Of a DNA stretch of 34,619 nt, positions 26,115 to 34,619 are shown one piece after another. Every line of letters begins with the position of its first letter. The first letter of the stretch is position 1. The DNA comes from Bacillota bacterium (lineage in GTDB: Bacteria > Bacillota > Sulfobacillia > Sulfobacillales > Sulfobacillaceae). The position numbers were made by a program, and so were the translations under genes. The notes below the pieces were generated by a model. The model was not told the DNA's origin, did not search any database, and saw nothing but the letters and a program-made list of their open reading frames with translations. The DNA lies in assembly GCA_021841025.1 (NCBI GenBank), contig JAKBWA010000072.1, positions 1 to 34,619 of the forward strand, written 5' to 3'.

Positions 26115-26143
26115 ATTGTATCATACTGGTATTTTTAGAGCAA
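26115..26143 (-). promoter_or_regulatory. Promoter of rpsO-pnp
   Basis: On the minus strand TTGCTC (26143-26138), exactly 17 bases, then TACAAT (26120-26115), with TGA directly before it as an extended -10. The -35 box overlaps the last codons of ribF. This is the best vegetative promoter in the window by spacing and sequence. Confidence 0.7.
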
Positions 26144-27055
26144 CTGACGAGCTTTGTCGATATCCCGTCGTATTTGGCTAACAAGATCCTCAATTTGATT
26201 AAACTTTTGCTCTGGCCTCAGAGAATAATGAAAGTCAAACCGTACCAGTTGTTCATGAAGATTTCCAAGTTGTTGGTCAAGAACATGCACCTCAAATACA
26301 GCGTTCTCCCCACCGAATGTCGGACGGACTCCCCAATTAGCCACAGCTGGCCACTGCGTTTCGGACCCGTTTACACTCAGATAGCCAGCATAAACGCCAA
26401 AAGGTGGCATAATTTGTTGGGATGGGGAAAGGAAATTTAGGGTTGGTACCCCGATTTGAGAGCCACGTCCCTCGCCATGCTGAACAACACCTTGGACAGT
26501 GAATGGATGACCTAGTAAGTCACGGGCTTCCTCAATACTGCCTTGGGCAATATATTGACGGATGGCAGAACTCGAAACAATCACGGACTCCGTATTGATA
26601 GGTTCGACGATTCGCACCATGACCCCCGTTAACTCTCCCCATTGTTTCAGGGTTTCAACGCTCCCGGCTCCCCGTGCCCCAAAAGTAAAATTATACCCGA
26701 CAACCACAGCCTCAGCCCGAAGTTTTTGACGCACTTCCAAAGTGAGAAAGGCAATTGGCGGCACCATTGCCAAATCGCGGTCAAAAGAGAGCACCTTAAC
26801 ATAGTCCACGCCGTAACATTCCAGCCAATAAAGTTTCAAATCCAGCGGCGTGAGCAAGTACTTCTCGGGAGGACGCGAGCGCAACACGAGAGAGGGATGT
26901 GGATCAAATGTCAACGCGACAACCGGCCAGTGATTTTCTCGACTTATTTCCCTGGCTTGCTTGATCAAAGCTTGGTGTCCTACATGAACACCGTCAAAAT
27001 TGCCAATAATGACCACACTAGAAATTCTTGGGTCGGCTTGCGTAAACGGTTCCAT
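26135..27055 (-). CDS. ribF: Bifunctional riboflavin kinase/FAD synthetase
   Basis: The 306-residue enzyme makes FMN from riboflavin and then FAD. The N-terminal nucleotidyltransferase domain has IGNFDGVHVGHQAL (17-30), AVVVGYNFTFGARGAG and the SSSAIR motif (161-166). The C-terminal flavokinase domain (about 185-306) carries GRGSQIGVPTLNF, slightly different from the usual GRxxGxPTAN, and VANWGVRPTFGG. Length is normal. ATG 27055 is 4 bases after the truB stop, in the conserved truB-ribF pair. Its end contains the rpsO promoter. Confidence 0.96.
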   Translation of the reverse strand: MEPFTQADPRISSVVIIGNFDGVHVGHQALIKQAREISRENHWPVVALTFDPHPSLVLRSRPPEKYLLTPLDLKLYWLECYGVDYVKVLSFDRDLAMVPPIAFLTLEVRQKLRAEAVVVGYNFTFGARGAGSVETLKQWGELTGVMVRIVEPINTESVIVSSSAIRQYIAQGSIEEARDLLGHPFTVQGVVQHGEGRGSQIGVPTLNFLSPSQQIMPPFGVYAGYLSVNGSETQWPAVANWGVRPTFGGENAVFEVHVLDQQLGNLHEQLVRFDFHYSLRPEQKFNQIEDLVSQIRRDIDKARQLL

Positions 27056-27058
27056 ACA

Positions 27059-27925
27059 CTATTCATCCTTTGCCAGAACTTTACGAAAATGCCATGGAGG
27101 TCCTTCCACCACAGCAACAATGACATCTTTGTAACTCAATCCCACAAGACCTGTGAGGTTCTGAATCTGAGGAATAGCCGAAAGCTTTCCATGAACCAAT
27201 TGACGCATCTCGTAATCCTTTATTTCAAGGGCAGGAATCGTTAGTAAGGAAGGGTGTGTAAGTAACAGGGAATGCCAATTACGGTGTTGCGCTAGTTGCT
27301 CGAGACTATAGGCGTGATCTGCCGTAAAGCTTCCTACACGCATCCGCGTTAGAGTTTGCACGGACGCAGCATGGCCAAGAATAAATCCCACGTCTCTTAC
27401 CACTGCGCGAACGTATGTCCCGGAACTTACTGTTAATTCGAGGAGCCACGTTTGGCTTTGACCTTCCAGAACTCGAATATCATGGACCGTAACAGTCCTG
27501 GGCGCAAGCCAAGGAGTTTGACCATGGCGCACCAGATCATAAGCTCGTCTACCACCTTGTTTCAAAGCGGAAACCTGTGGAGGAAATTGTAAAATGTCTC
27601 CTTGCAACCACGCAACAGCTGCAGTTATTTGATTGCGGTCCGGAAAAGGACTACCTGATTCGGCAACCGTAGACCCTTCCTGATCTCCGGTATGAGTTTG
27701 GACACCTAGCGCCATTTGCGTCTGATATACCTTCGGAGCAAGATTTGTCCACTCTAACAGCCGGGTGTAAGACCCCATGGCAATAGGCAAAACACCTTCC
27801 GCCATGGGGTCTAACGTTCCCGCATGACCAGCCTGTTTCTGTTGGGTCATCCTCCGAATCTTAGACACCACATCGTGTGAAGACATCCCAGAAGGTTTAT
27901 AGACATTTAAAAATCCGTTTAACAC
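27059..27925 (-). CDS. truB: tRNA pseudouridine(55) synthase
   Basis: The 288-residue TruB converts U55 to pseudouridine in the T-loop of tRNAs. NGFLNVYKPSGMSSHDVV (3-20), the catalytic Asp39 in HAGTLDPMAEGVLP, the KxYQ-like KVYQTQMALGVQT segment and SGTYVRAVVRDVG are all present. A C-terminal PUA-like end is short and has QLVHGKLSAIPQ. The start GTG 27925 follows AGAGGG by 8 bases. It lies between rbfA and ribF, the usual order. Confidence 0.96.
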   Translation of the reverse strand: MLNGFLNVYKPSGMSSHDVVSKIRRMTQQKQAGHAGTLDPMAEGVLPIAMGSYTRLLEWTNLAPKVYQTQMALGVQTHTGDQEGSTVAESGSPFPDRNQITAAVAWLQGDILQFPPQVSALKQGGRRAYDLVRHGQTPWLAPRTVTVHDIRVLEGQSQTWLLELTVSSGTYVRAVVRDVGFILGHAASVQTLTRMRVGSFTADHAYSLEQLAQHRNWHSLLLTHPSLLTIPALEIKDYEMRQLVHGKLSAIPQIQNLTGLVGLSYKDVIVAVVEGPPWHFRKVLAKDE

Positions 27926-27967
27926 ACAAAAACCCTCTTTTGCTTAAACGAAATCATGGTTCCCAAG

Positions 27968-28315
27968 TCATTTTCGATTGGGTAACTGCCGCAAAATGTC
28001 CTGAATGTGCATACTTTCGACAATGGACGTATCCAATCGAAAATCGAGCTGAGGTGCCAGTCGCAAGTGTAGCCGACGGGCCACCTCTCCTCGTAAAAAC
28101 GGTGTGGCGCTCTTAAGTCCCGCAAGACTGGCCTCGGCCTCCTCCTTTGAGCCAAAATGACTGACAAACACTTTAGCCACTGACAAGTCACGAGACAGCT
28201 CAATGTGTGTGATGCTAACAAAGCCAATCCGCGGATCCTTAACGTCCCGCTGCAGCATATCGCCTAGCTCTTGTTGAATTGATAGAGCTATACGTTGGGC
28301 ACGCGCTTTATTCAT
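27968..28315 (-). CDS. rbfA: 30S ribosome-binding factor A
   Basis: The RbfA protein (115 residues from ATG 28315; 117 if the GTG two codons earlier is used) helps mature the 16S rRNA 5' end and 30S subunit, especially in the cold. DPRIGFVSITHIELSRDLSV and VFVSHFG with LAPQLDFRLDTSIVE are the KH-like fold of the family. The ATG is preferred because AGGTG lies 7 bases upstream. It follows infB by 18-24 bases; the ylxP gene that separates the two in B. subtilis is absent here. Confidence 0.95.
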   Translation of the reverse strand: MNKARAQRIALSIQQELGDMLQRDVKDPRIGFVSITHIELSRDLSVAKVFVSHFGSKEEAEASLAGLKSATPFLRGEVARRLHLRLAPQLDFRLDTSIVESMHIQDILRQLPNRK

Positions 28316-28339
28316 CGCCACTCACCTACTTTCACCTTC

Positions 28340-30976
28340 TCAACTTGCCTTAACCTCTTCCTCAGTGAACACCTCAAAGATATCGCCCACTTTGATATCA
28401 TTAAATTTCTCCAGACCGATCCCGCACTCAAAGTTGGTTGCTACTTCTCGAACATCATCTTTAAACCGTTTCAGTGATGCAATATTTCCTTCGTGAATAA
28501 TGGAACCATCGCGTATCACTCGGGTTTTGCCGTTGCGCAAAATCTTTCCATCCGTTACATAACAGCCAGCTACCGCCCCAATCTTTGGCACTCGGAAGAC
28601 TTCACGCACCTCAGCGCGTCCAACGATGACTTCCTCATATTTTGGTTCCAGCATTCCCTTCAATGCTTTATTAATGTCATCAATGGCGTCGTAGATAACG
28701 CGATAGCTGCGAATATCGACATGCTCTTTTTCAGCTGTTTGTCGCGCCTTGCTTTCGACACTCACTCCAAATGCCACAATAATAGCGTGAGACGCTTGCG
28801 CCAGCATAACATCAGTTTCGGTAACCGTTCCCACTCCTGAATGCAAAACTCTTACCCGCACTTCATCCGTCGATAACTTCATCACGGATTGCGCCAATGC
28901 TTCTGCAGAACCATGAACATCTGCTTTAATGACCAAGTTCAGATCCTTAATCGCTTCATCCTTGAGGCGTTGTAAAAAGTCATCAAGGGACACTCCGTGT
29001 CCGCCACTTTCAGTTTGACGGCGCATACGGTCTTGACGAGAATCTGCAATCGCTTTGGCTTTCTTCTCATCAGCCAAAATTACAAAGTCATCCCCAGCTT
29101 CCGGCAGCTGATTGAAACCCAGCACCTCGACGGGCATCGAAGGACCAGCACTCTTCACCCTTTGGCCCCGGTCATTAATCAAAGCCCGTACACGGCCGTA
29201 GACGGCCCCGGCAACAAAGACGTCGCCTACATTGAGTCTCCCTCTAGAAACCAATACCGTAGCAACAGGTCCCCGGCCTTTATCCAGTTTGGCTTCGATA
29301 ATCGTTCCTTGTGCCGCTCGATTAGCATTGGCCTTCAGTTCCAGAACGTCAGCTTGAAGAATCAATGCTTCGAGCAACTGGTCAATTCCCTCTCCAGAGC
29401 GGGCTGATACGGGAACCATAATAGTGTCGCCACCCCATTCTTCCGCAATGAGGCCAAAATTACTCATTTCCGTCCGCACCTTATCCGGATTAGCATCGGG
29501 TAAGTCGATCTTGTTAATGGCCACAACGATCGGCACATTTGCCGCCTTGGCATGGTTAATAGCCTCAATAGTTTGAGGCATAACTCCGTCATTGGCTGCA
29601 ACAACTAACACGGCCACGTCAGTTACTTGTGCCCCTCGTGCACGCATGGATGTAAATGCCTCGTGTCCAGGAGTGTCTAAAAATACGACTTTCCGATCAT
29701 GCCATTCAATGACAGAAGCTCCAATGTGCTGAGTAATGCCACCGGCCTCGGACTGGGTCACCCGAGTTGCTCGAATTCGGTCCAAAAGGGATGTTTTCCC
29801 ATGATCGACATGTCCCATCACAGTAACCACTGGAGGCCTCTCAGTACGGCTTTCAGGGCTGTCTTCTTCACCCTGCAAGATCAGTTCTTCCTGTTCTTCC
29901 TGAGTTGCCCGCTCCTCCACCGTGGCCCCTAGATCGGTAGCTACAATGGTCGCTGTGTCCCGGTCAAGTTCCTGATTTACAGCCGCCATGACTCCTAAAG
30001 CTATTAGGCGTTTTATCAGTTCGTTGGCTTTAACTCCCAATTGATCCGCTAAGTCTTTGACTTGAATGGACCCAGAAAGAACAATATGGCGCTGGACAGG
30101 AGGCATGGAAACATCATGCTGCCGTGCATTGGCAGATTTTTGTGACTTACGTTTCTTACTGCCATAATGATTGTCATCCCATTCTCCACGCCGGCGCCCG
30201 CCTTGGTCATACATATTCCGGCGGTCCTTGTTGTTATAACTACCCTTCCGGCTTTGTTCCCTCCCTGACCGTGTGGTCTGAACAGGAGCAGGAGGAACAG
30301 TTAGAGGCTTGGGACCGGAACGATATGACGAGTTGTTCCTTGGACCTCCCGGATGGGCATTAGCATTTGATCGCTGGTGGCCACCACTGGGACGCCCTGA
30401 ACTAGGAGATGATCCAGACGCTCTGCGCTCTGACCCCGGTTGTGGCCTAGAACTGGAATTGGAATAGCCCGAAGGTCTGCTGCCATTTTGTGGGCGTTGA
30501 TTCGTCGGCCCAGTAGCTCTCCGGGCATTCGACGAGTCATAACGGTTCTGATCCCGCGCAGGTCCATTATGCTGAGCGCGCCGTTCATTATAAGTACGTC
30601 CTGTCTGAGTATTGGTTTGAGCTGGCTGCCGATTATTCGTATTGCCACTTCCGGGTATTTGCCGCTGAGGTGCAGAGCGAGAAGCCGACTCCTTCGTCAT
30701 TTTCTCCGACGGATTTTGAACCTGACGTCTGACTGAGGTTTCCGGTGTCGAGACGGTTTCAGTCCTTTTTGCGGCGTTGGGTGTGTTCGCCGGTTCGGGC
30801 GGTAACTTTCCCTCCATGATATCTTTGACCGTTTGCACTGCTTCCGGTTCTACCGTGCTCATGTGATTCTTGATGTTTTCCACGTGCAGACGATGCAGCA
30901 GATCGATTAGACGCCGACTGTCCAATTTTACTTCTTTTGCGAGTTCGTACACGCGTACTTTTTCTTTTTCTGTCAA
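28340..30976 (-). CDS. infB: Translation initiation factor IF-2
   Basis: The 878-residue GTPase delivers initiator tRNA to the 30S subunit. An N-terminal IF2-N piece ([20 protein letters not shown], 8-27) is followed by a long low-complexity linker (about 75-290) rich in Gly, Ser, Asn, Arg and Gln, and a second IF2-N (about 300-345). The G domain starts near 380 with [15 protein letters not shown] (G1), then DTPGHEAF (G3) and NKIDLP (G4). Domains II, III and IV follow, ending in [11 protein letters not shown]. The start is TTG 30976, 7 bases after GGGGGG. The first 218 bases overlap the ylxQ frame. Confidence 0.97.
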   Translation of the reverse strand: MTEKEKVRVYELAKEVKLDSRRLIDLLHRLHVENIKNHMSTVEPEAVQTVKDIMEGKLPPEPANTPNAAKRTETVSTPETSVRRQVQNPSEKMTKESASRSAPQRQIPGSGNTNNRQPAQTNTQTGRTYNERRAQHNGPARDQNRYDSSNARRATGPTNQRPQNGSRPSGYSNSSSRPQPGSERRASGSSPSSGRPSGGHQRSNANAHPGGPRNNSSYRSGPKPLTVPPAPVQTTRSGREQSRKGSYNNKDRRNMYDQGGRRRGEWDDNHYGSKKRKSQKSANARQHDVSMPPVQRHIVLSGSIQVKDLADQLGVKANELIKRLIALGVMAAVNQELDRDTATIVATDLGATVEERATQEEQEELILQGEEDSPESRTERPPVVTVMGHVDHGKTSLLDRIRATRVTQSEAGGITQHIGASVIEWHDRKVVFLDTPGHEAFTSMRARGAQVTDVAVLVVAANDGVMPQTIEAINHAKAANVPIVVAINKIDLPDANPDKVRTEMSNFGLIAEEWGGDTIMVPVSARSGEGIDQLLEALILQADVLELKANANRAAQGTIIEAKLDKGRGPVATVLVSRGRLNVGDVFVAGAVYGRVRALINDRGQRVKSAGPSMPVEVLGFNQLPEAGDDFVILADEKKAKAIADSRQDRMRRQTESGGHGVSLDDFLQRLKDEAIKDLNLVIKADVHGSAEALAQSVMKLSTDEVRVRVLHSGVGTVTETDVMLAQASHAIIVAFGVSVESKARQTAEKEHVDIRSYRVIYDAIDDINKALKGMLEPKYEEVIVGRAEVREVFRVPKIGAVAGCYVTDGKILRNGKTRVIRDGSIIHEGNIASLKRFKDDVREVATNFECGIGLEKFNDIKVGDIFEVFTEEEVKAS

Positions 30977-31292
30977 AATTGATCCCCCCTGATGAAACTC
31001 TCAACTGGGTCGCCAGCCGATTGGCGATGTTCTTGTCCAATATCGCAAGTACCGCGTGCGGGCCCATACCCATGGCACGTCCGAGGTCCAACATACTTCC
31101 TGCTTGAGCCATCGGAATCTGTAAGTTTTGGGCCCACAGGTGGTACTTGCGATAAACCGACTCACCGGAGTCAATAGCGATGAGAACAAATTTTGCCGTT
31201 CCTTCCTGCATCGCCTTTTGCACTTGATTATGTCCGGGAGCCAATTGGCCAGCACGTTTCGCCAACCCTATCCAGTTTAACCAGTTATCCAC
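30759..31292 (-). CDS. ylxQ: L7Ae/YlxQ-type RNA-binding protein with long overlap into infB
   Basis: The first 105 residues form a complete L7Ae-like domain: NWIGLAKRAGQLAPGHNQVQ, VLIAIDSGESVYRKY, and MGMGPHAVLAILDKNIANRL. The family (YlxQ/YbxF) binds kink-turn RNAs. It starts at GTG 31292 with AAGGAG six bases upstream, overlapping the rnpM stop by 8 bases. Family members are usually about 100 residues and should end near here. Instead the frame stays open for 72 further codons, running 218 bases into infB in another frame and encoding a very basic tail (such as [15 protein letters not shown]). Either the tail is a genuine dual-coding extension, or the normal stop was lost. The core is certain; the tail is not. 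Confidence 0.85.
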   Translation of the reverse strand: MDNWLNWIGLAKRAGQLAPGHNQVQKAMQEGTAKFVLIAIDSGESVYRKYHLWAQNLQIPMAQAGSMLDLGRAMGMGPHAVLAILDKNIANRLATQLRVSSGGINFDRKRKSTRVRTRKRSKIGQSASNRSAASSARGKHQESHEHGRTGSSANGQRYHGGKVTARTGEHTQRRKKD

Positions 31293-31563
31293 TGACGTTC
31301 TCCTTCTCAACAAGTTGCCGCAATTGCTCAATGACTTCACTTTGAAGTATCACATCTAAAGCCCCTTCAAGCCGTTTCGATTTTAGGGCTTGATCGAAGC
31401 AGGCATTTGTCCGGCAAATATAAGCTCCCCGCCCCGACATCTTGCCTCGGCTATCGATAGTGACGGCACCTTGGGGTGTTCGAACAATCCGAATCAATTC
31501 CCTTTTCGGTCGTGATGTGCGACATGCGACACAAGTTCGCATCGGAATTTTTTTAGGTTTCAT
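31285..31563 (-). CDS. rnpM: RNase P modulator RnpM (YlxR)
   Basis: The 92-residue protein has the YlxR core: PMRTCVACRTSRPKRELIRI (7-26), the GRGAYICRTNACFDQALK segment and a helix LEGALDVILQSEVIEQL. YlxR binds RNase P RNA and modulates its activity in B. subtilis, hence the current name RnpM. ATG 31563 follows GGAG by 9 bases and lies within the nusA stop (TAATG); two codons earlier a GTG could also serve. It is coupled to nusA upstream and ylxQ downstream. Confidence 0.92.
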   Translation of the reverse strand: MKPKKIPMRTCVACRTSRPKRELIRIVRTPQGAVTIDSRGKMSGRGAYICRTNACFDQALKSKRLEGALDVILQSEVIEQLRQLVEKENVSG

Positions 31564-32615
31564 TACCACCAGCTCCCGTTATTGGAAACTTGCGACTCAG
31601 CACGCAAATCTACCTTCCATCCCGTTAATCTCGCCGCCAAACGTGCGTTCTGCCCTTCTTTGCCAATCCCCAAGGATAGTTGATTATCCGGAACGACAAC
31701 ACGGGCTTCTCGTGTCGTGGGATCCACAACAACTTCAGTGACCTGAGCCGGAGACAGAGCATTGGCCACAAAAATCGTTGGATCCGGATCCCAGCGGACA
31801 ATATCGAGTTTCTCACCATGAAGTTCCTGCACAATCGCTTGCACCCTGGCTCCCTTAGTACCAACACATGAACCTACAGGATCCACATTAGGATCTTCGG
31901 CCCAGACGGCAATTTTTGTACGGGCTCCTGCTTCACGAGCTATTCCTTTTATCTCCACGACTCCATCATGAATCTCTGGAACCTCCAGCTCAAATAACCG
32001 TTTTATTAGCCCGGGATGATTTCGGGAAACAAAAATCTGTGGACCTTTGTTGGTCTTTTTGACCTCTACCACGTACAATTTTACCCGTTCGTTCGTTCGC
32101 AGGCGTTCCCCTGGCACCTGTTCGCCGGCCATCATGATAGCTTCTGCACGCCCCAGATCAATGTAAACCAATCCACGTTCGGCTCGTTGAACCAGCCCGG
32201 TAACAATATCACCTTCTCTTCCGACAAATTCTTCATAAATCAATCCACGCTCTGCTTCTCGGATGCGTTGCACAATCACTTGTTTCGCCGTTTGCGCCGC
32301 GATCCGGCCGAAGTTTTTCGGTGTCACCTCAAACTCCACGACGTCGCCTTCTACAGAGCCAGGCCGGATTTCGTTAGCCTCGTCAAGGCTGACCTCCAAA
32401 CGGTGGTCCTGAACCTGTGCGACGACAGTTTTCTGTGCCCAGACTTGTGTCGCTCCGGATACTCTGTCGATTCGTACGCGAACATTTTGGGCGGAGGCAA
32501 AATTACGCCGATATGCCGAGATCAATGCCGACTCAATCGCCTGAAAGAGGATTTCCTTATCAATTCCTTTTTCCCTCTCAAGCTCATCCAAGGCGCTCAG
32601 CAGTTCCGAATTCAC
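31563..32615 (-). CDS. nusA: Transcription elongation/termination factor NusA
   Basis: The 350-residue protein binds RNA polymerase and promotes pausing, termination and antitermination. The N-terminal domain (1-125) begins MNSELLSALDELEREKGIDK and is followed by an S1 domain (about 130-200, IVTGLVQRAERGLVYIDLG). KH1 and KH2 come next (GSCVGTKGARVQAIVQEL and LGIGKEGQNARLAARLTGW). It ends right after KH2, as in other Firmicutes, without the acidic repeats of E. coli. The start is GTG 32615 after AGGGGGGAT. It is the first gene of the core operon here; rimP, usually just upstream, is missing. Confidence 0.96.
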   Translation of the reverse strand: MNSELLSALDELEREKGIDKEILFQAIESALISAYRRNFASAQNVRVRIDRVSGATQVWAQKTVVAQVQDHRLEVSLDEANEIRPGSVEGDVVEFEVTPKNFGRIAAQTAKQVIVQRIREAERGLIYEEFVGREGDIVTGLVQRAERGLVYIDLGRAEAIMMAGEQVPGERLRTNERVKLYVVEVKKTNKGPQIFVSRNHPGLIKRLFELEVPEIHDGVVEIKGIAREAGARTKIAVWAEDPNVDPVGSCVGTKGARVQAIVQELHGEKLDIVRWDPDPTIFVANALSPAQVTEVVVDPTTREARVVVPDNQLSLGIGKEGQNARLAARLTGWKVDLRAESQVSNNGSWW

Positions 32616-32656
32616 CCAACATCCCCCCTAAAAGGAGCCATAGCCCCTGTCAAGCG

Positions 32657-32681
32657 AAAAGAGTGGGAAATCCCCCACTCT
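32657..32681 (-). terminator. Hairpin in the nusA leader, possible attenuator
   Basis: On the minus strand AGAGTGGG (32681-32674 partner) and CCCACTCT (32667-32660 partner) form an 8-bp stem around 6 bases, followed by a short T-run (to 32657). It lies between the probable promoter and nusA, so it could attenuate the operon, with NusA itself as a feedback factor. The T-run is short. Confidence 0.45.
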
Positions 32682-32735
32682 GAGTCTGATCAATGATCAG
32701 CCTACTCGTCAAATTACTGAAACTGTCACGTTCCT

Positions 32736-32765
32736 ATCTTACCACATAGAGTCAGTACAGAACAA
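32736..32765 (-). promoter_or_regulatory. Possible promoter of the nusA operon
   Basis: On the minus strand TTGTTC (32765-32760), 18 bases, then TAAGAT (32741-32736). It lies at the end of the transposase remnant, 120 bases before nusA, and upstream of the leader hairpin. Confidence 0.4.
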
Positions 32766-33350
32766 CAGAGTGCGTTCGGGGACGCAAGCTCGCCAAGATG
32801 TGCGGAGTCAATCCCGTGCGTGCGCACGGGACTGATCCCCGTACCAGTTGACATCCTGGACCCCATGCACCTGATTTCGATGGTCCAGTGTGAGCGTATG
32901 GCGTCCAACGGCGTGTCGGGTGGTTAGTTAACGGGAGTGCGACTACTCCGTCCCACCACGATTTCCTGCCGGACGGTGCCCGTTTTGAGAAGCGTCATGG
33001 TCCCTTCTAAGGCAAAGACTAGTTGGGGGTGAAGTGATTCAAGGCGCTGCTGACCCGAATACGCCGATGTTCTAAGCGACCCGTGGCCCTTATTCCACGC
33101 GTCGACCGGAGGCGAAAAATCCTTGGGCTCCAGGTCCCGTATATCCTCTTCGACGGCGGCCTGATTTCCTTTCGCGATGAAGACATAGTCAGCTTTTTTG
33201 TGTCACGAGATAGATGGCTAACTCGCGCTGCGTGTGCATAACGTCGGCGGTCACTTACGGCCCAGTGAGATCAAGCGAATCAACAAAGGGTACATCGTTG
33301 GAATTTCGTTAGGTTTCTCATCGACCATCGTTTGGGCAAGATCACCTTGA
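32740..33350 (-). pseudogene. ISAs1-family transposase remnant
   Basis: The minus strand carries broken pieces of an ISAs1-type DDE transposase in order: LAQTMVDEKPNEIP, then TADVMHTQRELAIYLV, KKADYVFIAKGNQAAVEEDI, a KGHGSLR segment, LKTGTVRQEIVVGRSS, and RSHWTIE near the end. These match the ISAs1 family blocks VDEKSNEI, TADALHTQRE, ADYVFxVKGNQ and RGHWxIEN. Frameshifts occur (for example near 33205 and 32870) and stops interrupt it; the 5' third is missing. It is long inactive. It occupies the place where rimP normally precedes nusA. Confidence 0.8.
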
Positions 33351-33388
33351 AGAGAGTCTTCTTTACAGCTCACAGACAATCTGAGAGG

Positions 33389-33426
33389 TTGAAAATGTTT
33401 TCAAGACCACTTTCACGCATTAATAT
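33389..33426 (+). promoter_or_regulatory. Palindrome and promoter-like sequence upstream of TDT transporter
   Basis: TTGAAAA-TG-TTTTCAA (33389-33404) is a perfect 7+7 inverted repeat. It overlaps a possible -35 (TTTTCA, 33398-33403), which is 17 bases from TAATAT (33421-33426). A repressor binding the palindrome would block the promoter. Both are predictions from base pattern only. Confidence 0.35.
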
Positions 33427-33483
33427 TAGTACCGTCAAAAAATGACAGCCTGCCAACCCATGTAAAAGAAGGTGACCACGACG

Positions 33484-34566
33484 ATGAAAAAGAACTCGTC
33501 GCGTATTCCATTCGTCCAATCAACGCGTCAACTCCCATGGTTGACTCGATCCGTAACCGGACTCACTCCTGCATACTTTACCAGCGTCATGGCTACCGCT
33601 GTGATATCTGTCGTATTGCTGTTAGTTAAGCGCATCATAATATCCGAAGTATTTTGGGTATTAGCAACGGTCTTTTACGTTGTGCTAATTGTGGCGAATG
33701 TCTTGCGTATGGTGCTGACACCGAGTTCGTTTGCACGGGACTTTAAGGATCCCGGGACTATGTTTGGGTTTTTCACATTTGTTGCCAGCGCGGGTGTTTT
33801 AGGCAGCCGTTTCGTACTGGGTGGATATGTGGATATTGGCTTCATTCTGGGGATTATCGCCTTCGCTACCTGGCTTTTCCTTTCATATTGGGTGAGTTAC
33901 TGCCTTTTAGATTCCAATGAGAAACCGGTAGCCCAGATAGTGAGCGGCACATGGCTTCTCATAACCGTAGGTCTCCAATCATTGGCAATTATGGCAACAC
34001 AATTAACTGCTCATTTTCCTCAATGGCGGGTGCCCCTTTTAGTTTTTGGGTTTGGGGTTTGGGGCACCGGAGTGGTGTTTTACTGTATAATCATCACTGC
34101 TGTCATGGCGCGCCTTTTCTTCAGCCATGTCAAACCTAGCGAAACAACTCCACCTTACTGGATTAACATGGGAGCCATTGCCATCACCACGTTAGCGGGT
34201 GCACACCTGGCTTTACAATCTAACACACAATTGCTTAAAACCACTCATGACTTTATTGTCGGACTGACAGTTTTGTTATGGGCATTTGGCACGTGGTGGA
34301 TTCCCTTGTTATTCATCGTCGGATGGTGGCGACATATCCGAGGACGCGTCCCCATTCGCTATGACCCGTCATTCTGGAGTATGGTGTTCCCGATTGGCAT
34401 GTATACGGCGGCAACAGACGCCCTGGCACTTATTCCAGGACTCTCTCTGCTACACAGCATTGTTTCCTACGGACTGGCGGTCGCCTTAATCGCTTGGGCT
34501 GCGACAACAGTTGGTTATATTGTGCATACGGTCAAATGGCTCACTAACCCCAGCATAGGCACATAA
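33484..34566 (+). CDS. TDT/SLAC1-family transporter (C4-dicarboxylate/tellurite-type)
   Basis: The 360-residue membrane protein has about ten hydrophobic segments. TPAYFTSVMATAVISVVLLL near the N-terminus, the WGTGVVFYCIIITAVMARL segment, PYWINMGAIAITTLAGAH, and FWSMVFPIGMYTAATDAL near the end are the pattern of the TDT family (TehA, Mae1, SLAC1). Relatives export malate or other organic acids, sulfite or chloride, or confer tellurite resistance; the substrate here cannot be told. ATG 33484 is preferred because AAGG lies about 11 bases before it; a GTG at 33472 in frame has almost no spacing. It diverges from the nusA operon and may be transcribed alone. No terminator is seen before the window ends. 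Confidence 0.82.
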   Translation: MKKNSSRIPFVQSTRQLPWLTRSVTGLTPAYFTSVMATAVISVVLLLVKRIIISEVFWVLATVFYVVLIVANVLRMVLTPSSFARDFKDPGTMFGFFTFVASAGVLGSRFVLGGYVDIGFILGIIAFATWLFLSYWVSYCLLDSNEKPVAQIVSGTWLLITVGLQSLAIMATQLTAHFPQWRVPLLVFGFGVWGTGVVFYCIIITAVMARLFFSHVKPSETTPPYWINMGAIAITTLAGAHLALQSNTQLLKTTHDFIVGLTVLLWAFGTWWIPLLFIVGWWRHIRGRVPIRYDPSFWSMVFPIGMYTAATDALALIPGLSLLHSIVSYGLAVALIAWAATTVGYIVHTVKWLTNPSIGT

Positions 34567-34619
34567 TCCCTGACTATAAGGAACTGTTCCCAGTGAGTCG
34601 GGCGGTAAATGGCTAACTA

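Noticed and set aside
26642-27244. 200-codon open frame on the plus strand across ribF and truB
   Set aside because: It is antisense to two certain genes and shows no recognisable domain.
32016-32696. 226-codon open frame on the plus strand across nusA
   Set aside because: It is antisense to a certain nusA gene, has no family signal, and runs into the leader.
1-34619. CRISPR arrays, tRNA or rRNA genes, prophage or defence genes
   Set aside because: No regularly spaced repeats, tRNA-like folds, rRNA segments or typical genes of such systems were seen.

Overview
The window reads as chromosome of an endospore-forming Firmicute of moderate GC. The minus strand carries, in order, nusA-rnpM-ylxQ-infB-rbfA-truB-ribF-rpsO-pnp-ylxY-M16 peptidase-ymxH-dpaA-dpaB-asd-dapG-dapA-rnj-tepA-ylzJ-uppP-spoIIIE. 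This is close to the Bacillus subtilis nusA-to-spoIIIE neighbourhood, without rimP and ylxP. Spore-specific genes (dpaA/dpaB, ylxY, ymxH, tepA, ylzJ, ytrH/ytrI, spoIIIE-type translocase) make sporulation very likely. Sequence style and the mix of gene families suggest a Sulfobacillus-like lineage; that genus-level guess is inference.

Layout. 1-1005: edge of an ISAzo13-type transposase gene and a frame-broken EamA/DMT transporter. 1455-5233 (+): a secreted GH18 protein with N-terminal repeats and a peptidoglycan-binding insertion, a lipoprotein, and a PspA/IM30 protein. 5608-5799 (+): a small ribbon-helix-helix protein. 5828-8794 (-): uppP and spoIIIE, abutting. 8795-10180: gene-poor, unexplained. 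10181-11195 (-): tepA and ylzJ. 11383-12221 (+): ytrH/ytrI, inserted on the opposite strand within the conserved block. 12397-14073 (-): RNase J. 14295-19647 (-): dpaA-dpaB-asd-dapG-dapA, which supplies aspartate-pathway intermediates and turns them into dipicolinate. 19838-20314 (-): a YflT-like stress protein. 20380-22861 (-): ymxH, M16 peptidase, ylxY. 23264-25851 (-): rpsO-pnp with its own promoter and two terminators. 26135-32615 (-): nusA to ribF, the transcription/translation core. 32740-33350 (-): a decayed ISAs1-type transposase where rimP would be expected. 33484-34566 (+): a TDT/SLAC1-type transporter.

The conserved block is therefore bounded on both sides by mobile-element debris. 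Several adjacent genes overlap or abut (nusA/rnpM, rnpM/ylxQ, ylxQ/infB, dapG/dapA, ytrH/ytrI, uppP/spoIIIE), which suggests translational coupling. Terminators visible after the stress gene, dapA, rnj, rpsO, pnp and pspA divide the region into transcription units.

No new multi-gene system was found. The least ordinary points are a 218-bp out-of-frame overlap of ylxQ into infB, a peptidoglycan-binding module apparently nested in the GH18 barrel, a long hairpin joined to the ribosome binding site of the stress gene, unusual start sites, and the 1.4-kb gene-poor gap.
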